Shown here piece by piece: positions 1-8,628 of a stretch of 64,000 nucleotides of DNA (its first letter is position 1; the number at the start of each line of letters is the position of its first letter). The DNA is from Halorussus ruber (GTDB taxonomy: Archaea; Halobacteriota; Halobacteria; Halobacteriales; Haladaptataceae), in assembly GCF_004765785.1 (NCBI RefSeq), contig NZ_SBIT01000001.1, positions 186,001 to 250,000 of the forward strand, read 5' to 3'. Under the pieces are notes generated by a model. It was not told the DNA's origin. It made no database searches and worked only from the letters and a program-made list of their open reading frames with translations. A program made the translations under genes and the position numbers.

Positions 1-539
1 CACGATACACGGTGCCGATGCGCCGTCGCCGCGAGGTCCGGACTGACTACCATCAGAGGTTGCGCCTGCTGAAATCGGGCAAGCCCCGGCTGGTCGCTCG
101 CAAGAGCAACAAGCACGTCAGGGCGCAGCTGGTCACGATGGGTCCCAACGGCGACGAAACGGTAACGAGTGCGTTCTCCGGCGACCTCGAAGACTACGGC
201 TGGGAGGCCCCCACGGGCAATCTCCCCAGCGCGTATCTGACGGGGCTGCTGGCAGGAAAGCGCGCGCTCGAAGCCGGACTCGAGGAGGCTGTCCTCGACA
301 TCGGTCTCAACACCGCGACACCCGGAGGCAAAGTATTCGCAGTACAGGAAGGCGCAATCGACGCCGGGCTCGAAATCCCCCACAACGACAGCGTGCTGGC
401 CGACTGGTCGCGCAACCGCGGCGAACACATCGCCGAGTACGCCGAGCAGTTGGACGAACCGCTCTACAGCGGGGACTTCGACGCCACAGAGCTACCCGAG
501 CACTTCGACGAAGTGCGAGAAACCATCATGGAGGACTAA
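1..539 (+). CDS. rpl18: 50S ribosomal protein L18 (uL18), 5' end outside the window
   Basis: Large-subunit protein that binds 5S rRNA in the central protuberance. The reading frame is open to the left edge (the codons before the internal Met at 18 read R-Y-T-V-P), so the true N-terminus lies upstream and the first visible ATG is not the start. The basic segment MRRRREVRTDYHQRL, the stretch SGKPRLVARKSNKH and the acidic C-terminus match archaeal L18 (L5e-type). Four bases separate it from S5, so the genes are co-transcribed. Family assignment is certain; only the start is missing. Confidence 0.97.
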   Translation, partial: RYTVPMRRRREVRTDYHQRLRLLKSGKPRLVARKSNKHVRAQLVTMGPNGDETVTSAFSGDLEDYGWEAPTGNLPSAYLTGLLAGKRALEAGLEEAVLDIGLNTATPGGKVFAVQEGAIDAGLEIPHNDSVLADWSRNRGEHIAEYAEQLDEPLYSGDFDATELPEHFDEVRETIMED

Positions 540-542
540 CGT

Positions 543-1187
543 ATGTGTGCAAACCACGACGGCTGGGAACCCCAGACCCGTCTCGGCCGTAAAGTCGCCG
601 AGGGCGACATCGACACGATGGAGGACGCCCTCAACTCCGGCCTTCCGCTGAAGGAGCCGGAGCTTGTCGACCAGCTGCTGCCGGGGCTGGAGGACGAAGT
701 GCTGGACATCAACATGGTCCAGCGCATGACCGACTCCGGCCGCCGCGTGAAGTTCCGCTGCGTCGTCGCCATCGGCAACCGCGACGGCTACGTCGGCTAC
801 GCCGAAGGTCGAGACGACCAGGTCGGCGGAGCCATCCAGAAGGCGATCGACATCGCCAAGCTGAACCTCATCGAGGTCAACCGCGGTGCAGGTTCGTGGG
901 AGGACCGCTCCGAGCGACCGCACTCGCTGGCCCGTCGGACGAAGGGCAAGGCCGGAAGCGTCGAGGTCGAACTCATCCCGGCCCCGACCGGACTCGGCCT
1001 CGCCGCGACCGACACCGTCCGCAAGATTCTCGAACTCGGCGGCGTCGAGAACGCCTGGACCAAGAGCCACGGCAACACCCGAACCACGCTCAACCTCGCA
1101 AAGGCGACCTACAACGCCTTGGAGAACGCCGCGGAGTCCCGCGGCCCGCGAGGCCGGACCGACTACGGCGAGGAGGTGGCTGACTGA
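543..1187 (+). CDS. rpsE: 30S ribosomal protein S5 (uS5)
   Basis: Small-subunit protein involved in decoding accuracy. The 214-residue length is normal for archaea. The N-terminal double-stranded RNA-binding domain (around residues 50-115) carries [20 protein letters not shown], and the C-terminal domain has the typical [22 protein letters not shown] segment, recognisable in parts. It starts four bases after L18 and its stop codon overlaps the start of L30 (ATGA), indicating translational coupling in the spc-type operon. Confidence 0.98.
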   Translation: MCANHDGWEPQTRLGRKVAEGDIDTMEDALNSGLPLKEPELVDQLLPGLEDEVLDINMVQRMTDSGRRVKFRCVVAIGNRDGYVGYAEGRDDQVGGAIQKAIDIAKLNLIEVNRGAGSWEDRSERPHSLARRTKGKAGSVEVELIPAPTGLGLAATDTVRKILELGGVENAWTKSHGNTRTTLNLAKATYNALENAAESRGPRGRTDYGEEVAD

Positions 1188-1651
1188 TGAAAGCAGTCGT
1201 CCAGATTCGCGGTGAGGTAGACATGACCGGCTCGACGCAGGACACGCTGGAGATGCTGAACCTCCACCGCGTCAACCACTGCACGCTCGTGCCGGACACC
1301 GACGCCTACCGCGGCATGATCACGAAGGTCAACGACTACACCGCCTACGGCGAGCCGAGCGCGGACGTGCTGGAGACGCTCCTGCGCAAGCGCGCCGAAC
1401 CCGAGGAGGGTGACGCCGACGTCGACGACGAGTGGGTCGCCGAGAACACCGACTACGACGACGTGAGCGCCCTCGCCGAGGCGCTGGTCGACGAGGAGAC
1501 GACCCTGCGCGAGCAGGGCCTCTCGCCCGTCCTCCGTCTCCACCCGCCGCGCGGCGGTCACGACGGTATCAAGCACCCCACCAAGGAAGGTGGCCAGCTC
1601 GGCAAGCACACCACCGAGCAAATCGATTCGCTCCTGAAGGCGATGCGATAA
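1187..1651 (+). CDS. rpmD: 50S ribosomal protein L30 (uL30)
   Basis: Large-subunit protein of 154 residues, the long archaeal/eukaryotic (L7e-like) form rather than the roughly 60-residue bacterial form. The N-terminus [13 protein letters not shown] and the central LNLHRVNHCTLVPDT are characteristic. The C-terminal extension ends in the basic HPPRGGHDGIKHP segment and GGQLGKH, typical of haloarchaeal L30. It overlaps the S5 stop codon by one base and is followed after two bases by L15. Confidence 0.97.
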   Translation: MKAVVQIRGEVDMTGSTQDTLEMLNLHRVNHCTLVPDTDAYRGMITKVNDYTAYGEPSADVLETLLRKRAEPEEGDADVDDEWVAENTDYDDVSALAEALVDEETTLREQGLSPVLRLHPPRGGHDGIKHPTKEGGQLGKHTTEQIDSLLKAMR

Positions 1652-1653
1652 CC

Positions 1654-2133
1654 ATGACGGACAAGAAACGACGACAGCGCGGCTCCCGCACGCACGGCGG
1701 CGGTAGTCACAAGAACCGGCGCGGTGCCGGTCACCGTGGCGGCCGCGGTCGCGCGGGTCGCGCCAAACACGAGTTCCACAACTACGAACCGCTCGGCAAG
1801 CACGGCTTCAAGCGACCGGAGAAGGTCAAAGACGACGTTCGCACCATCACGGTCCAGAAGCTCGACGAGGACGCGGCCCTGCTGGCCGCCGACGGTGACG
1901 CCGAAGCAACCGACGACGGTTACCGCCTCGACGCCCGCGACATCGTCGAGGACGGCTGGGAAGCAGACGCCGTGAAGGTGCTGGGAGACGGTCAGGTCCG
2001 TAACCAGCTCGAAGTCACGGCCGACGCCTTCTCCGCCAGCGCGGTCGAACTCATCGAAGAGGAGGGCGGCGAGGCCGTCCTCAGCGAGCGCGCCGAGGAA
2101 GCCGAGGACGAAGACGCCGACGACGAAGAGTAA
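1654..2133 (+). CDS. rplO: 50S ribosomal protein L15 (uL15)
   Basis: Large-subunit assembly protein. The N-terminal Gly/Arg-rich tail, with RGSRTHGGGSHKNRRGAGHR and a following GGRG stretch, threads into rRNA in this family. The C-terminal half is the globular domain and ends in a very acidic haloarchaeal tail (EEAEDEDADDEE). This is the last ribosomal gene visible. In the haloarchaeal operons I know, secY follows directly, but here a T-rich stretch and unrelated small genes follow instead. Confidence 0.97.
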   Translation: MTDKKRRQRGSRTHGGGSHKNRRGAGHRGGRGRAGRAKHEFHNYEPLGKHGFKRPEKVKDDVRTITVQKLDEDAALLAADGDAEATDDGYRLDARDIVEDGWEADAVKVLGDGQVRNQLEVTADAFSASAVELIEEEGGEAVLSERAEEAEDEDADDEE

Positions 2134-2139
2134 TCGCGG

Positions 2140-2172
2140 GGTTGCGGTCCCGTCTTTTTCGCGTTCTTTTTA
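2140..2172 (+). terminator. T-rich transcription terminator after L15
   Basis: Two oligo-T runs (2154-2159 and 2166-2171) lie just after the L15 stop codon, the usual form of an archaeal intrinsic terminator. This suggests that the ribosomal operon ends here rather than continuing into a distal gene. Confidence 0.55.
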
Positions 2173-2272
2173 TCTGGGAGTCGAGGCTTTCTATCGGCCG
2201 AGATTGTGACGGTTCTGGCGATGGTCGAGTGAACGAGATTACTTTTCGGTCTGAGAATTACCGTCGGTCGTT

Positions 2273-2458
2273 CTATCGATTCGAATACTCCGCGAAGCGG
2301 CGTGCGGCCTCCTTGAATAGCACGATGATGGTAATCAGAACACCGACGAAAAAGAGCGGTACTAACGAATCGTCAGCCGGTGCCGTTCCGATGATGGTCA
2401 ACTGAATAGCGAACGCCATCGACAGCGTATCTTTGCGTCGGGCATTTTGGGTAGACAT
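2273..2458 (-). CDS. Small two-helix membrane protein, unknown function
   Basis: A 61-residue protein starting at the Met of MSTQNARRKD. A longer reading to 2542 is possible, but its extra N-terminus looks like untranslated sequence. It has a basic N-terminus, a moderately hydrophobic segment (about residues 13-25), a clear transmembrane helix (VPLFFVGVLITIIVLF, about 33-48) and a basic C-terminal tail. No family was recognised. It is convergent with the ribosomal operon, and nothing else is visible between 2173 and 2272. Confidence 0.55.
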   Translation of the reverse strand: MSTQNARRKDTLSMAFAIQLTIIGTAPADDSLVPLFFVGVLITIIVLFKEAARRFAEYSNR

Positions 2459-2643
2459 AGCTACGGATCTGTATCCGAAACGAAAGTAATGTATCGAATA
2501 CGTTCCGCTGTCGAAGACGAAACTCGGTCGTGCTTCGGTCATTTTTCGCGTTCTTTCTATCGGTGAGCCGGGCCTCCGTCGGCAGGAGGAGATAGAATTA
2601 CATTACTTTAGGAACGGATTTCAATTCCTTCCAGATTGCAGAG

Positions 2644-2994
2644 TTATATCTCGTCGATCTCGTGCAGGAAGGTTTGGAACTCGACGGTGCGGCCGTCGGG
2701 GTCGTCGGCGAAGAACTGGTAGATTTCGTAGCGCTCGTTCTCGTGTGGCTCCTCGCGGACGCGCTCGCCGAGTCGCTCGTGCATCTCCTCGACGCCCGCC
2801 CGGTCGGGGGAGACGAACGTGACGATGCCCTCGGTGTCGGCCTCCTCGCGCTCGCAGAATCCCAGCAGTTGGTTGTCGTACTGCAGAATCGTGCAGTCGG
2901 GCTGTTCGAGCCACACGTCCGCGCCGACGGTCTCGGTGTAGAACCCGACGATGCGCTCCAAGTCGGTCGTGGCGAAGAAGGTAATCGCGCTCAC
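2644..2994 (-). CDS. VOC superfamily (glyoxalase/bleomycin resistance-like) protein
   Basis: A 116-residue single-domain vicinal-oxygen-chelate protein. The opening MSAITFFATTDLERIVGFY is the usual VOC strand-helix start with the D-x-x-R-x-x-x-F-Y pattern. The end has DDPDGRTVEFQTF, matching the metal-binding E of the D-P-D-G-x-x-x-E-F motif. VOC proteins are metal-dependent lyases, isomerases or dioxygenases; the substrate cannot be read from the sequence. It is divergently arranged with the exported protein gene at 3435, with a family A repeat between them. Confidence 0.8.
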   Translation of the reverse strand: MSAITFFATTDLERIVGFYTETVGADVWLEQPDCTILQYDNQLLGFCEREEADTEGIVTFVSPDRAGVEEMHERLGERVREEPHENERYEIYQFFADDPDGRTVEFQTFLHEIDEI

Positions 2995-3045
2995 GGGCGT
3001 TCGGTCGTCGGCAGGTGAGAAAAAACCGATGCTCGGAGACTAGTG

Positions 3046-3271
3046 ACTATGGCCTCGAAAGCCCTCGCGCAGTTCACTTCATCTCGGAACTGTGAGAAAG
3101 AGATAGAGGACCGGAGGAACTGTGGTTTCGAAAGCCCTCGCGCGGTTCGCGGTCGCTCAGCAGGATATTTCGCGGGCGCAGTTCTGCGCCCGCGAAATAG
3201 TGGCCATGCTGAGACGACCACGTCCTTCGGACGCGAACCGCGCTCGCCCTTTCAGTCCGCCAAGGACGAGG
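3046..3271 (-). repeat. Structured intergenic repeat, family A, copy 1
   Basis: Read on the minus strand, it begins GTCCTTGGCGGACTGAAAGG and contains GCGCGGTTCGCG, a CGTCC-GAA-GGACG hairpin, GGTCGTCTCAGCA, a 16-bp palindrome (plus-strand 3166-3199), TGCTGAGCGACC, CGCGAACCGCGC and CGAGGGCTTTCGA. The 12-mers GCGCGGTTCGCG and CGCGAACCGCGC pair perfectly, and GGTCG(T)CTCAGCA pairs with TGCTGAGCGACC leaving one bulged T. The terminal GCGAGGGCTTTCGA module is repeated about 73 bases on (3051-3070 and 3123-3143). No protein is credible here. See copies at 40460 and 62680. The rest of 2995-3434 shows nothing further. Confidence 0.8.
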
Positions 3272-3434
3272 GCTGTTCCACCGACCGAACCCAGTCGGTG
3301 GTTCCGCTACTCTCGACACCGATTGGCCAATCGCCGGTTTTCCTCCCGGTAATCGACGTGACCGCCGAGAAACGACCCCTTCCGGCGGTGAACGGTCGGC
3401 GCGTGTTAACCTGCGGGTCTACATCCCTTGATTT

Positions 3435-4607
3435 ATGAACCCAGACGACCAGCAGGCGGACGGAACATCGCTCTCGGAGTCGGTATCTCGCCGCGCGTTT
3501 CTCGCCAGCGCGGGGGCGGTCGGCGCGATCGGACTCGCGGGAGCGCGGACCGCGACCGACACCGAGCGCCGCCAGCAGGACGAGGCCGCGATTCCCCCGC
3601 GACTCCCGAGCGCGCTCGACATCGACCCGGTCGAGGAGACGATTACGCTCCCGCTCTACCGAGGACAGGCACCCACGGGAGAGGTCTACTACGTCGTCTT
3701 CGAGACCAGCGACTTCCGGCAGGCCGGACAGCGCGGCCTCAACTGGTCGCCCAAACTCACCAACGCCCTCGGGACGAACGCGGTGCAGGACGGGGCCGGG
3801 CGACAGCCTCGCGCTCGCAACCGGGCCGACACGGCGGCGGGCGTGGCGTTCACCGCGACGCCGAACTTCGCGCTCGAACGGCAGGTCGTGCCCGGTCCCG
3901 ATGGGTTCCCGCTCGGGGGCGGCACCAACCCCGGCGCGAGGAGCGACCGCTACACGCCGCTGTTCGTCACCCGCCGAGGAGTCGTCTACAACGCCCCGCA
4001 CGTCGCCAACGACTCGGGCGAACACGACGCCGTGGTCGCTATCGACCGCGACGAACTGGAGGTCACCATGCGACTGACCGACGGCTTCTACGAGGGCGAG
4101 CACGTCCGCTACGTCAGCACCGAGGCCTCAGCGCCGGACATCGCCGCGCTCGAAGCCGCGACTTACGCGCCGGTGCTGAACGCGGCCCCGTCGGCGGGCG
4201 ACCGGACCGCGGCGACCTCCGCCCGCGAACCGATTATCCCGGTCGTGAACGGCCCGATGGGGAGCGACAATCCGGACCGGCAGGGCCTGCGCTCGGCGGT
4301 TGCTGGCGAGGGGAGTCCGCTCAACGTGGTCGCCGAGGAGCAGACCTGCGGCGACCCGAGTTCCCGGGCCGACTGCGGCGCGCTGTTCTACAGTCCTCTC
4401 TGGGACGTGCATCCCGTCGAGTGGACCCGAGAGGCCATCGACGCCGACCAGCGCCGACGACTTACTAGCCATCAGGAAGCCGTCTCCGCCTTCCGGCAGG
4501 GGCAACTGGCCTCGGCCGCGCCGGACGGCGCGATGAACGAGCAACTCGGGGGCATCCGGGCGGCGGGCGCGCTGGTCAACTGCCCGCTGGTGCTGACCGG
4601 CGCGTGA
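3435..4607 (+). CDS. Tat-exported protein of unknown function
   Basis: A 390-residue protein with a twin-arginine signal (SRRAFLASAGAVGAIGLAG, about residues 19-38) and no lipobox Cys, so it is probably released folded outside the cell or held by other means. The mature part contains LPLYRGQAPTGEVYYVVFET and mentions of NWSPKLTNA. Two Cys pairs may be present (EEQTCGDPSSRADCG near residues 303-317). I do not recognise the family. The ATG lies 12 bases after a TCTACATC stretch. Its neighbours are unrelated and it appears monocistronic. Confidence 0.75.
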   Translation: MNPDDQQADGTSLSESVSRRAFLASAGAVGAIGLAGARTATDTERRQQDEAAIPPRLPSALDIDPVEETITLPLYRGQAPTGEVYYVVFETSDFRQAGQRGLNWSPKLTNALGTNAVQDGAGRQPRARNRADTAAGVAFTATPNFALERQVVPGPDGFPLGGGTNPGARSDRYTPLFVTRRGVVYNAPHVANDSGEHDAVVAIDRDELEVTMRLTDGFYEGEHVRYVSTEASAPDIAALEAATYAPVLNAAPSAGDRTAATSAREPIIPVVNGPMGSDNPDRQGLRSAVAGEGSPLNVVAEEQTCGDPSSRADCGALFYSPLWDVHPVEWTREAIDADQRRRLTSHQEAVSAFRQGQLASAAPDGAMNEQLGGIRAAGALVNCPLVLTGA

Positions 4608-4939
4608 GCCGACTCACCCCGCGCCGCGGGATTCGTAGGGATATTGAGAGCTATATGGGACAATTAGCGAGGCTTTTCCCACCGCGGTGAATCGCTCGAA
4701 ACGTGGCGTGCGCGTCCCGTCGCGCCTCGAAATCCCCCACGTGGCACCTGTCATCTGCGCCCGACGCACGCCACAACCAGCCAGCCGATGCTCGTCGCTC
4801 GTTCGCTTTCCCGTCTCCCCTTTCCCGCAATTCCCTTTCGGCAGTTCCCCCTTTTCCGCATTCCTTTCGGCAGTTTCCTCTTTCCCGCGCTTCTGTCACC
4901 TCGACAATCCGACTACAAAATAAGGGTTGAACCGAGGTC
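4608..4939 (+). other. Convergent intergenic region with pyrimidine-rich imperfect tandem repeats
   Basis: No convincing gene. From about 4806 to 4895 the plus strand is almost pure pyrimidine in places, with an imperfectly repeated unit of the form CCCTTTCGGCAGTTCCC, CCTTTTCCGCATTCC, CTTTCGGCAGTTTCC. The region lies between two genes that point at each other, so T/C-rich tracts could terminate transcription from the left. Confidence 0.5.
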
Positions 4940-7660
4940 TCAGTAGCTGTACTTCGTGTGCAGGCTCCCCGAGTCGTCGTAGAGGTAGCAGGTGTCGCCG
5001 CTGTTGTTCCAGATGTACGACCCGCCCCAGTAGAGGTCACTCGAGGAGTCGGTGCCGTCGCCCGAGTGGAGTCGGACTGTCTCGCCCGCGCCGAGCGAGA
5101 AGCCGTCGGGGAACTGGTAGCTGTTGCCCGCTTCGTCCTCGACGACCCAGCCGGTCATGTCCTGCCCGCTCGACCCCGTGTTCTCGAAGTCCACGTACTC
5201 GTCGTTGAGCGTCTCGCCGTCCTCGCTCAGGCTCTCGACGCAGATTTTCGAGTCGCAGGTGTTCGAGGGGTAGGTCTTCTCGGCGGCGAGGTTGTTCCCG
5301 TCGTCGTAGAGGTACGCAGTGTCGCTGTCGTTGTTCCAGACCGGCGACCCGCTGCCCCAGTAGAGGTCCGTCGAGGAGTCGGTGCCGCTTCCGGTGTGGA
5401 CCCGAACCGTCTCGCCCGCGCCGAGCGAGAAGCCGTCGGGGAACTGGTAGGTGTAGCCCGCCTCGTCTTCGAGGGTCCAGCCGGTCATGTCCTGCCCGCT
5501 CGACCCGTCGTTTTTCACGTCCACGTACTCGTCGTTGAGCGTCTCGCCGTCCTCGCTGATGGTCGGAATCGAGAACGAGTAGTCCGAGGACGTGCCGGGC
5601 GTGTAGGCGTCGAACAGCGGGAAGGAGGTGTCGAAGACGGTCGTCTCGGGGACCTCCTGACTCGTGGCGACGCTGTTGGTGTCGTCCACGACTTGGTCGG
5701 CGTTGACCCGGAGGTCGGTTCCCAGACCGTTTGCGAGGTCGTTGATGTTGGCCCGCGCGTCGGCGGTGGTCTTGCCGCTGCCCATCAGGACGACCGCGCC
5801 GCCGTTCGAGACGAACGCGTTCAGGGTGTCGATTTCGGCGCTGGTGAACGACTCGGGCGGGGTCGTGACCACGACGGCCCGCGCGCCGTCGAGGTTCGCG
5901 CTGGAGAACTCGTTGATGCCCTCGAACGCGATATCCTGCCCTTCGAGGTAGCGCATGTAGTAGGCGGCGTCCTCGGCCGACAGCCCGTAGCTCGCGCCGA
6001 ACTGGCCGTGGCCGCCGTCGATGAGCACGTCGCCGGAGGCGTCCGCGAGGTAGTCGATGAGGTTCGTCAGGAAGGGGTAGTTGCCGTAGCTCGACGTGTC
6101 GGTGCTGTAGCCCTCGTTCTTCTCGTAACCTTCGTCGATGAAGGGGCCGCCGACGACGCCGACGTTGGCGTCCTCGTCCACGGCCACGAGCGGGATGTCG
6201 CCGCTGTAGCTGTAGCCGCCGTCGAGGTACTGGGTCGCGGTGGTCTCGGCGTAGACCGGAACCCGCGAGTCGGCCACGCCGCCCGAGGAGGTCCGGACGC
6301 TGGCGGTATCGGGGAAGAACAGGTCGTCCACCGGGTTGTCGCGGATTTCGCTGGACTTGCTCGGGTCGCTCTCGGCCCAGACCTGCGTCCCGTCGGCTTT
6401 GGCGGCCTCCTCGGAGTCGATGAACTCCGAGTGGCGCGAGAACGACGAGTCGTAGACGCGAGCGTGACCGTTCTTCACGAGTTGGTGGTTGTAGGTGGCG
6501 TCTCGGGACCCGTCGCCGTTCTTGTCGTAGTCGATGTAACCCAGGATGCGGTCGAACACGTCCCGGACCGGTTCGTTGTCGTCGAAGTAGAGGTCCACCG
6601 TCTTGCCGAGCAGTTCGTCCTTCCCGAAGTTGGTGGCGTCGTCCGCCCTGGCTTCGAGATAGGTGTTGGACTCGATGCCCTCCCACTCTTGAATCCGCTC
6701 GTACTGGTCGTACTGCTCTTTCTCTGGCGTGTCGGTTCCGAGGATGCGAATGTTCTCGGTCGTGCCGTCGCTGAACTCGACCGTCACGGTGTCGCCGTCG
6801 GTGACGTCCTTGACCGGAACCGTGTAGGTCTTGTTCGGGTCGAGGCCGAGACCCTCGCGGTCGCCGAAGTAGGAGAACGCGGTGTTGAACTGGGTCGTGA
6901 CGGGCTGGTAGTTCTCGCCCGCGTTCTGAATCTCGTCGGTGACTTGGTCGTCGTTGAACCGGAAGGCGAGTTCGAGGTAGCTGGCGAGGTCGTTGAGGTT
7001 CTGGGTCTCGTCGTAGTTGCCGTGGTCGGACTGGTCGTGGAGGAACAGCCAGCCGCCGTTAGCCACGAAGTCGCCGAGCGCGCTGAGTTCGCTCGACGTG
7101 AACGAGTCGCTGGGCGAGGTGATGACCGCGGCGTCCGCGCCCGAGAGGTCCGAGGCCAGCGACGTGGTCGCCTCGACCGTGTAGCCGTTGTTCTCGGCGT
7201 AGGACTCGAACTCCGAGAACTTCGAGAGGGTGTAGTACTGGCTGTGGCCCTCGTCGAAGAGGACGGTGCCCGACCCGCCGAGGGCGTCGTCCCAGACGTT
7301 GAGGAGGAACTCCTCGTTGCCCGTCTGCCAGTTAGTGTCGGAGTCGGTGACCAACATCGAGCCGAATCCGACGACGTTCCAGTCGCTCGCCACGACCGGA
7401 ATCGGCGTGTCGTCGGGGTACGAGACGGCGTCGCCGTTCCCGTCGTCGTCTACGTTGTAGGCCGTGTCCTCGGCCCATACCGCGACGTACGAGTCGTTCG
7501 TCAGCGGACTGTTGTTCGCGTTCACGAGACTCGAACTGGAGTAGACTTCGAGTTCCGGAATCCGACCGGACGCCGCGCGGGTTCGTCCGGCGAGTTCGAT
7601 ACCTGCGGCCGAACTGCCAGTCGCGGCCGCGAGTGCTGACAGGAAAGTGCGTCTCCGCAT
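4940..7660 (-). CDS. Tat-exported multidomain nuclease: GATase-like, SNase, GATase-like, two lamin-tail domains
   Basis: A 906-residue protein starting at MRRRTFLSALAAATG (Tat signal); an upstream ATG at 7687 would bury the signal. A DUF4350/glutamine-amidotransferase-like fold spans about residues 130-265 (VLFDEGHSQYY, VITSPSDSFTSSEL). A staphylococcal-nuclease domain spans 279-430, with the catalytic set visible: D288/D290 in TDGD, R305, D310, T311 and E313 in IRILGTDTPE, and R371. A second GATase-like domain spans about 535-680 (VLIDGGHGQFG, VVTTPPESFTSAEI). Two lamin-tail domains follow (about 695-790 and 805-905), near copies of each other 110 codons apart. Likely a secreted DNA/RNA-degrading enzyme with adhesive tails. 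Its AT-rich upstream region (7680-7740) probably holds the promoter. Confidence 0.85.
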   Translation of the reverse strand: MRRRTFLSALAAATGSSAAGIELAGRTRAASGRIPELEVYSSSSLVNANNSPLTNDSYVAVWAEDTAYNVDDDGNGDAVSYPDDTPIPVVASDWNVVGFGSMLVTDSDTNWQTGNEEFLLNVWDDALGGSGTVLFDEGHSQYYTLSKFSEFESYAENNGYTVEATTSLASDLSGADAAVITSPSDSFTSSELSALGDFVANGGWLFLHDQSDHGNYDETQNLNDLASYLELAFRFNDDQVTDEIQNAGENYQPVTTQFNTAFSYFGDREGLGLDPNKTYTVPVKDVTDGDTVTVEFSDGTTENIRILGTDTPEKEQYDQYERIQEWEGIESNTYLEARADDATNFGKDELLGKTVDLYFDDNEPVRDVFDRILGYIDYDKNGDGSRDATYNHQLVKNGHARVYDSSFSRHSEFIDSEEAAKADGTQVWAESDPSKSSEIRDNPVDDLFFPDTASVRTSSGGVADSRVPVYAETTATQYLDGGYSYSGDIPLVAVDEDANVGVVGGPFIDEGYEKNEGYSTDTSSYGNYPFLTNLIDYLADASGDVLIDGGHGQFGASYGLSAEDAAYYMRYLEGQDIAFEGINEFSSANLDGARAVVVTTPPESFTSAEIDTLNAFVSNGGAVVLMGSGKTTADARANINDLANGLGTDLRVNADQVVDDTNSVATSQEVPETTVFDTSFPLFDAYTPGTSSDYSFSIPTISEDGETLNDEYVDVKNDGSSGQDMTGWTLEDEAGYTYQFPDGFSLGAGETVRVHTGSGTDSSTDLYWGSGSPVWNNDSDTAYLYDDGNNLAAEKTYPSNTCDSKICVESLSEDGETLNDEYVDFENTGSSGQDMTGWVVEDEAGNSYQFPDGFSLGAGETVRLHSGDGTDSSSDLYWGGSYIWNNSGDTCYLYDDSGSLHTKYSY

Positions 7661-7762
7661 GGATAAAAACCAATTAGCATTACACATAAATCATACCATA
7701 CGTGAATATTGTTTCTATATATTTAGGTATTTTAACTTGAACGGGCATTCGACCCGAAGACG

Positions 7763-7846
7763 ATGAATAACGACCGAACCGAGGAGTTGACTTGCTTCGA
7801 GTCCGTAGCGTCGAGCATGACCGAACCGAACGGCGGTGGTCGCTGA
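7763..7846 (+). CDS. Possible 27-residue leader peptide coupled to the next gene
   Basis: The short frame MNNDRTEELTCFESVASSMT... ends in TGA overlapping the ATG of the following membrane protein (TGATG at 7844-7848). Such overlap is typical of translationally coupled haloarchaeal genes. No hydrophobic segment is seen; the single Cys is at residue 11. It may be a real microprotein, or simply the way ribosomes reach the next start. Confidence 0.35.
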   Translation: MNNDRTEELTCFESVASSMTEPNGGGR

Positions 7847-8046
7847 TGGGCCGTAGCGAGAAGTTCCGATTCGGGGCCGCGCTCGCGCTCGGCGTGATGT
7901 TGCCGGGGTTACTCAAGTACTTCCTGACGACCGCGGGTTACGAGCAACTCGGGACCGCGGTCTGGGTCAGCGGCTACGCGACCGCGATACTCGTCATCTG
8001 GTACGTCTGGATTCGCCCGCTCGATTTGCAGGGTGCGACCACGTGA
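7846..8046 (+). CDS. Small two-helix membrane protein, unknown function
   Basis: A 66-residue protein starting at MGRSEKFRFG, chosen because of the TGATG overlap with the preceding micro-frame. There are two hydrophobic helices, about residues 9-26 (GAALALGVMLPGLLKYF) and 37-53 (VSGYATAILVIWYVWI), joined by a short polar loop, so it probably forms a hairpin in the cytoplasmic membrane. No family recognised. A second small membrane protein gene follows, but the gap contains its own promoter. Confidence 0.65.
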   Translation: MGRSEKFRFGAALALGVMLPGLLKYFLTTAGYEQLGTAVWVSGYATAILVIWYVWIRPLDLQGATT

Positions 8047-8102
8047 CACGGGACTCGGGACGTTCGACGCGGACTGACACGGTTGACTGCCGTATAGCGG
8101 AA

Positions 8103-8110
8103 CTTTAAAG
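8103..8110 (+). promoter_or_regulatory. TATA-like box for the gene at 8139
   Basis: CTTTAAAG lies 29-36 bases upstream of the ATG at 8139, the distance expected when transcription starts at or next to the start codon (leaderless mRNA, common in haloarchaea). Confidence 0.5.
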
Positions 8111-8138
8111 GGTATTTCGGGGCGACTTTCGAACAAGG

Positions 8139-8399
8139 ATGACACAGTTCGTACCACTGCCCCTCATCGACGACTTCCTCATCAACTACAACGTCGGGCA
8201 GGCGTTGCTGTTGTTGTTCGTCCTGTCGGTGCTGGCGGCAATCCCGCTCGGCTCCCGAAAGGTGCTGTCGTTGAACGCCATCACGTTCGGGCTGCTGTTC
8301 GTCGTCACCCCGGCGAGCCTCGCGCCCCTGCACTACAAGTTCCTCGGCATCGCGCTGCTGGTCGCCGCGCCCCTGCTGTACAGCACGGCCCGCCGGTAA
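8139..8399 (+). CDS. Small membrane protein (three hydrophobic segments), unknown function
   Basis: An 86-residue protein. Hydrophobic stretches lie at about residues 18-36 (VGQALLLLFVLSVLAAIPL), 44-62 (LNAITFGLLFVVTPASLAP) and 66-82 (FLGIALLVAAPLLYS). The start is supported by the TATA-like box 30 bases upstream. No family recognised. The stretch 8400-8628 downstream shows nothing coding. Confidence 0.65.
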   Translation: MTQFVPLPLIDDFLINYNVGQALLLLFVLSVLAAIPLGSRKVLSLNAITFGLLFVVTPASLAPLHYKFLGIALLVAAPLLYSTARR

Positions 8400-8628
8400 A
8401 CGACTCGACGTCACTTCGTTTCCGTTCGGACGTACTCGAATGCGACTCTGCCGTGTATCCTCAGCGATTCTCGAACACGTAGCCCGCTCCGGAGCGCCAG
8501 CCGTGAATTCACCGAGGCCGCGACCGAGCCTCCGGCGTCGAGGAGGCTCCTCCATCGGCGTCTGTGTGGAGACGATTCTGAGCCGCTGAGACGGCGGGGG
8601 AGAAAAGAGTCGAATCCCGCGAGGGCAA

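Noticed and set aside
3043-3438. Overlapping frames in the family A copy 1 region
   Set aside because: The sequence is explained by the structured repeat. The frames share no protein similarity with the other copies.
4958-7639. An 893-codon plus-strand frame
   Set aside because: Exact antisense of the nuclease/lamin-tail gene, whose domains and Tat signal are clear. The frame is a codon-bias shadow.
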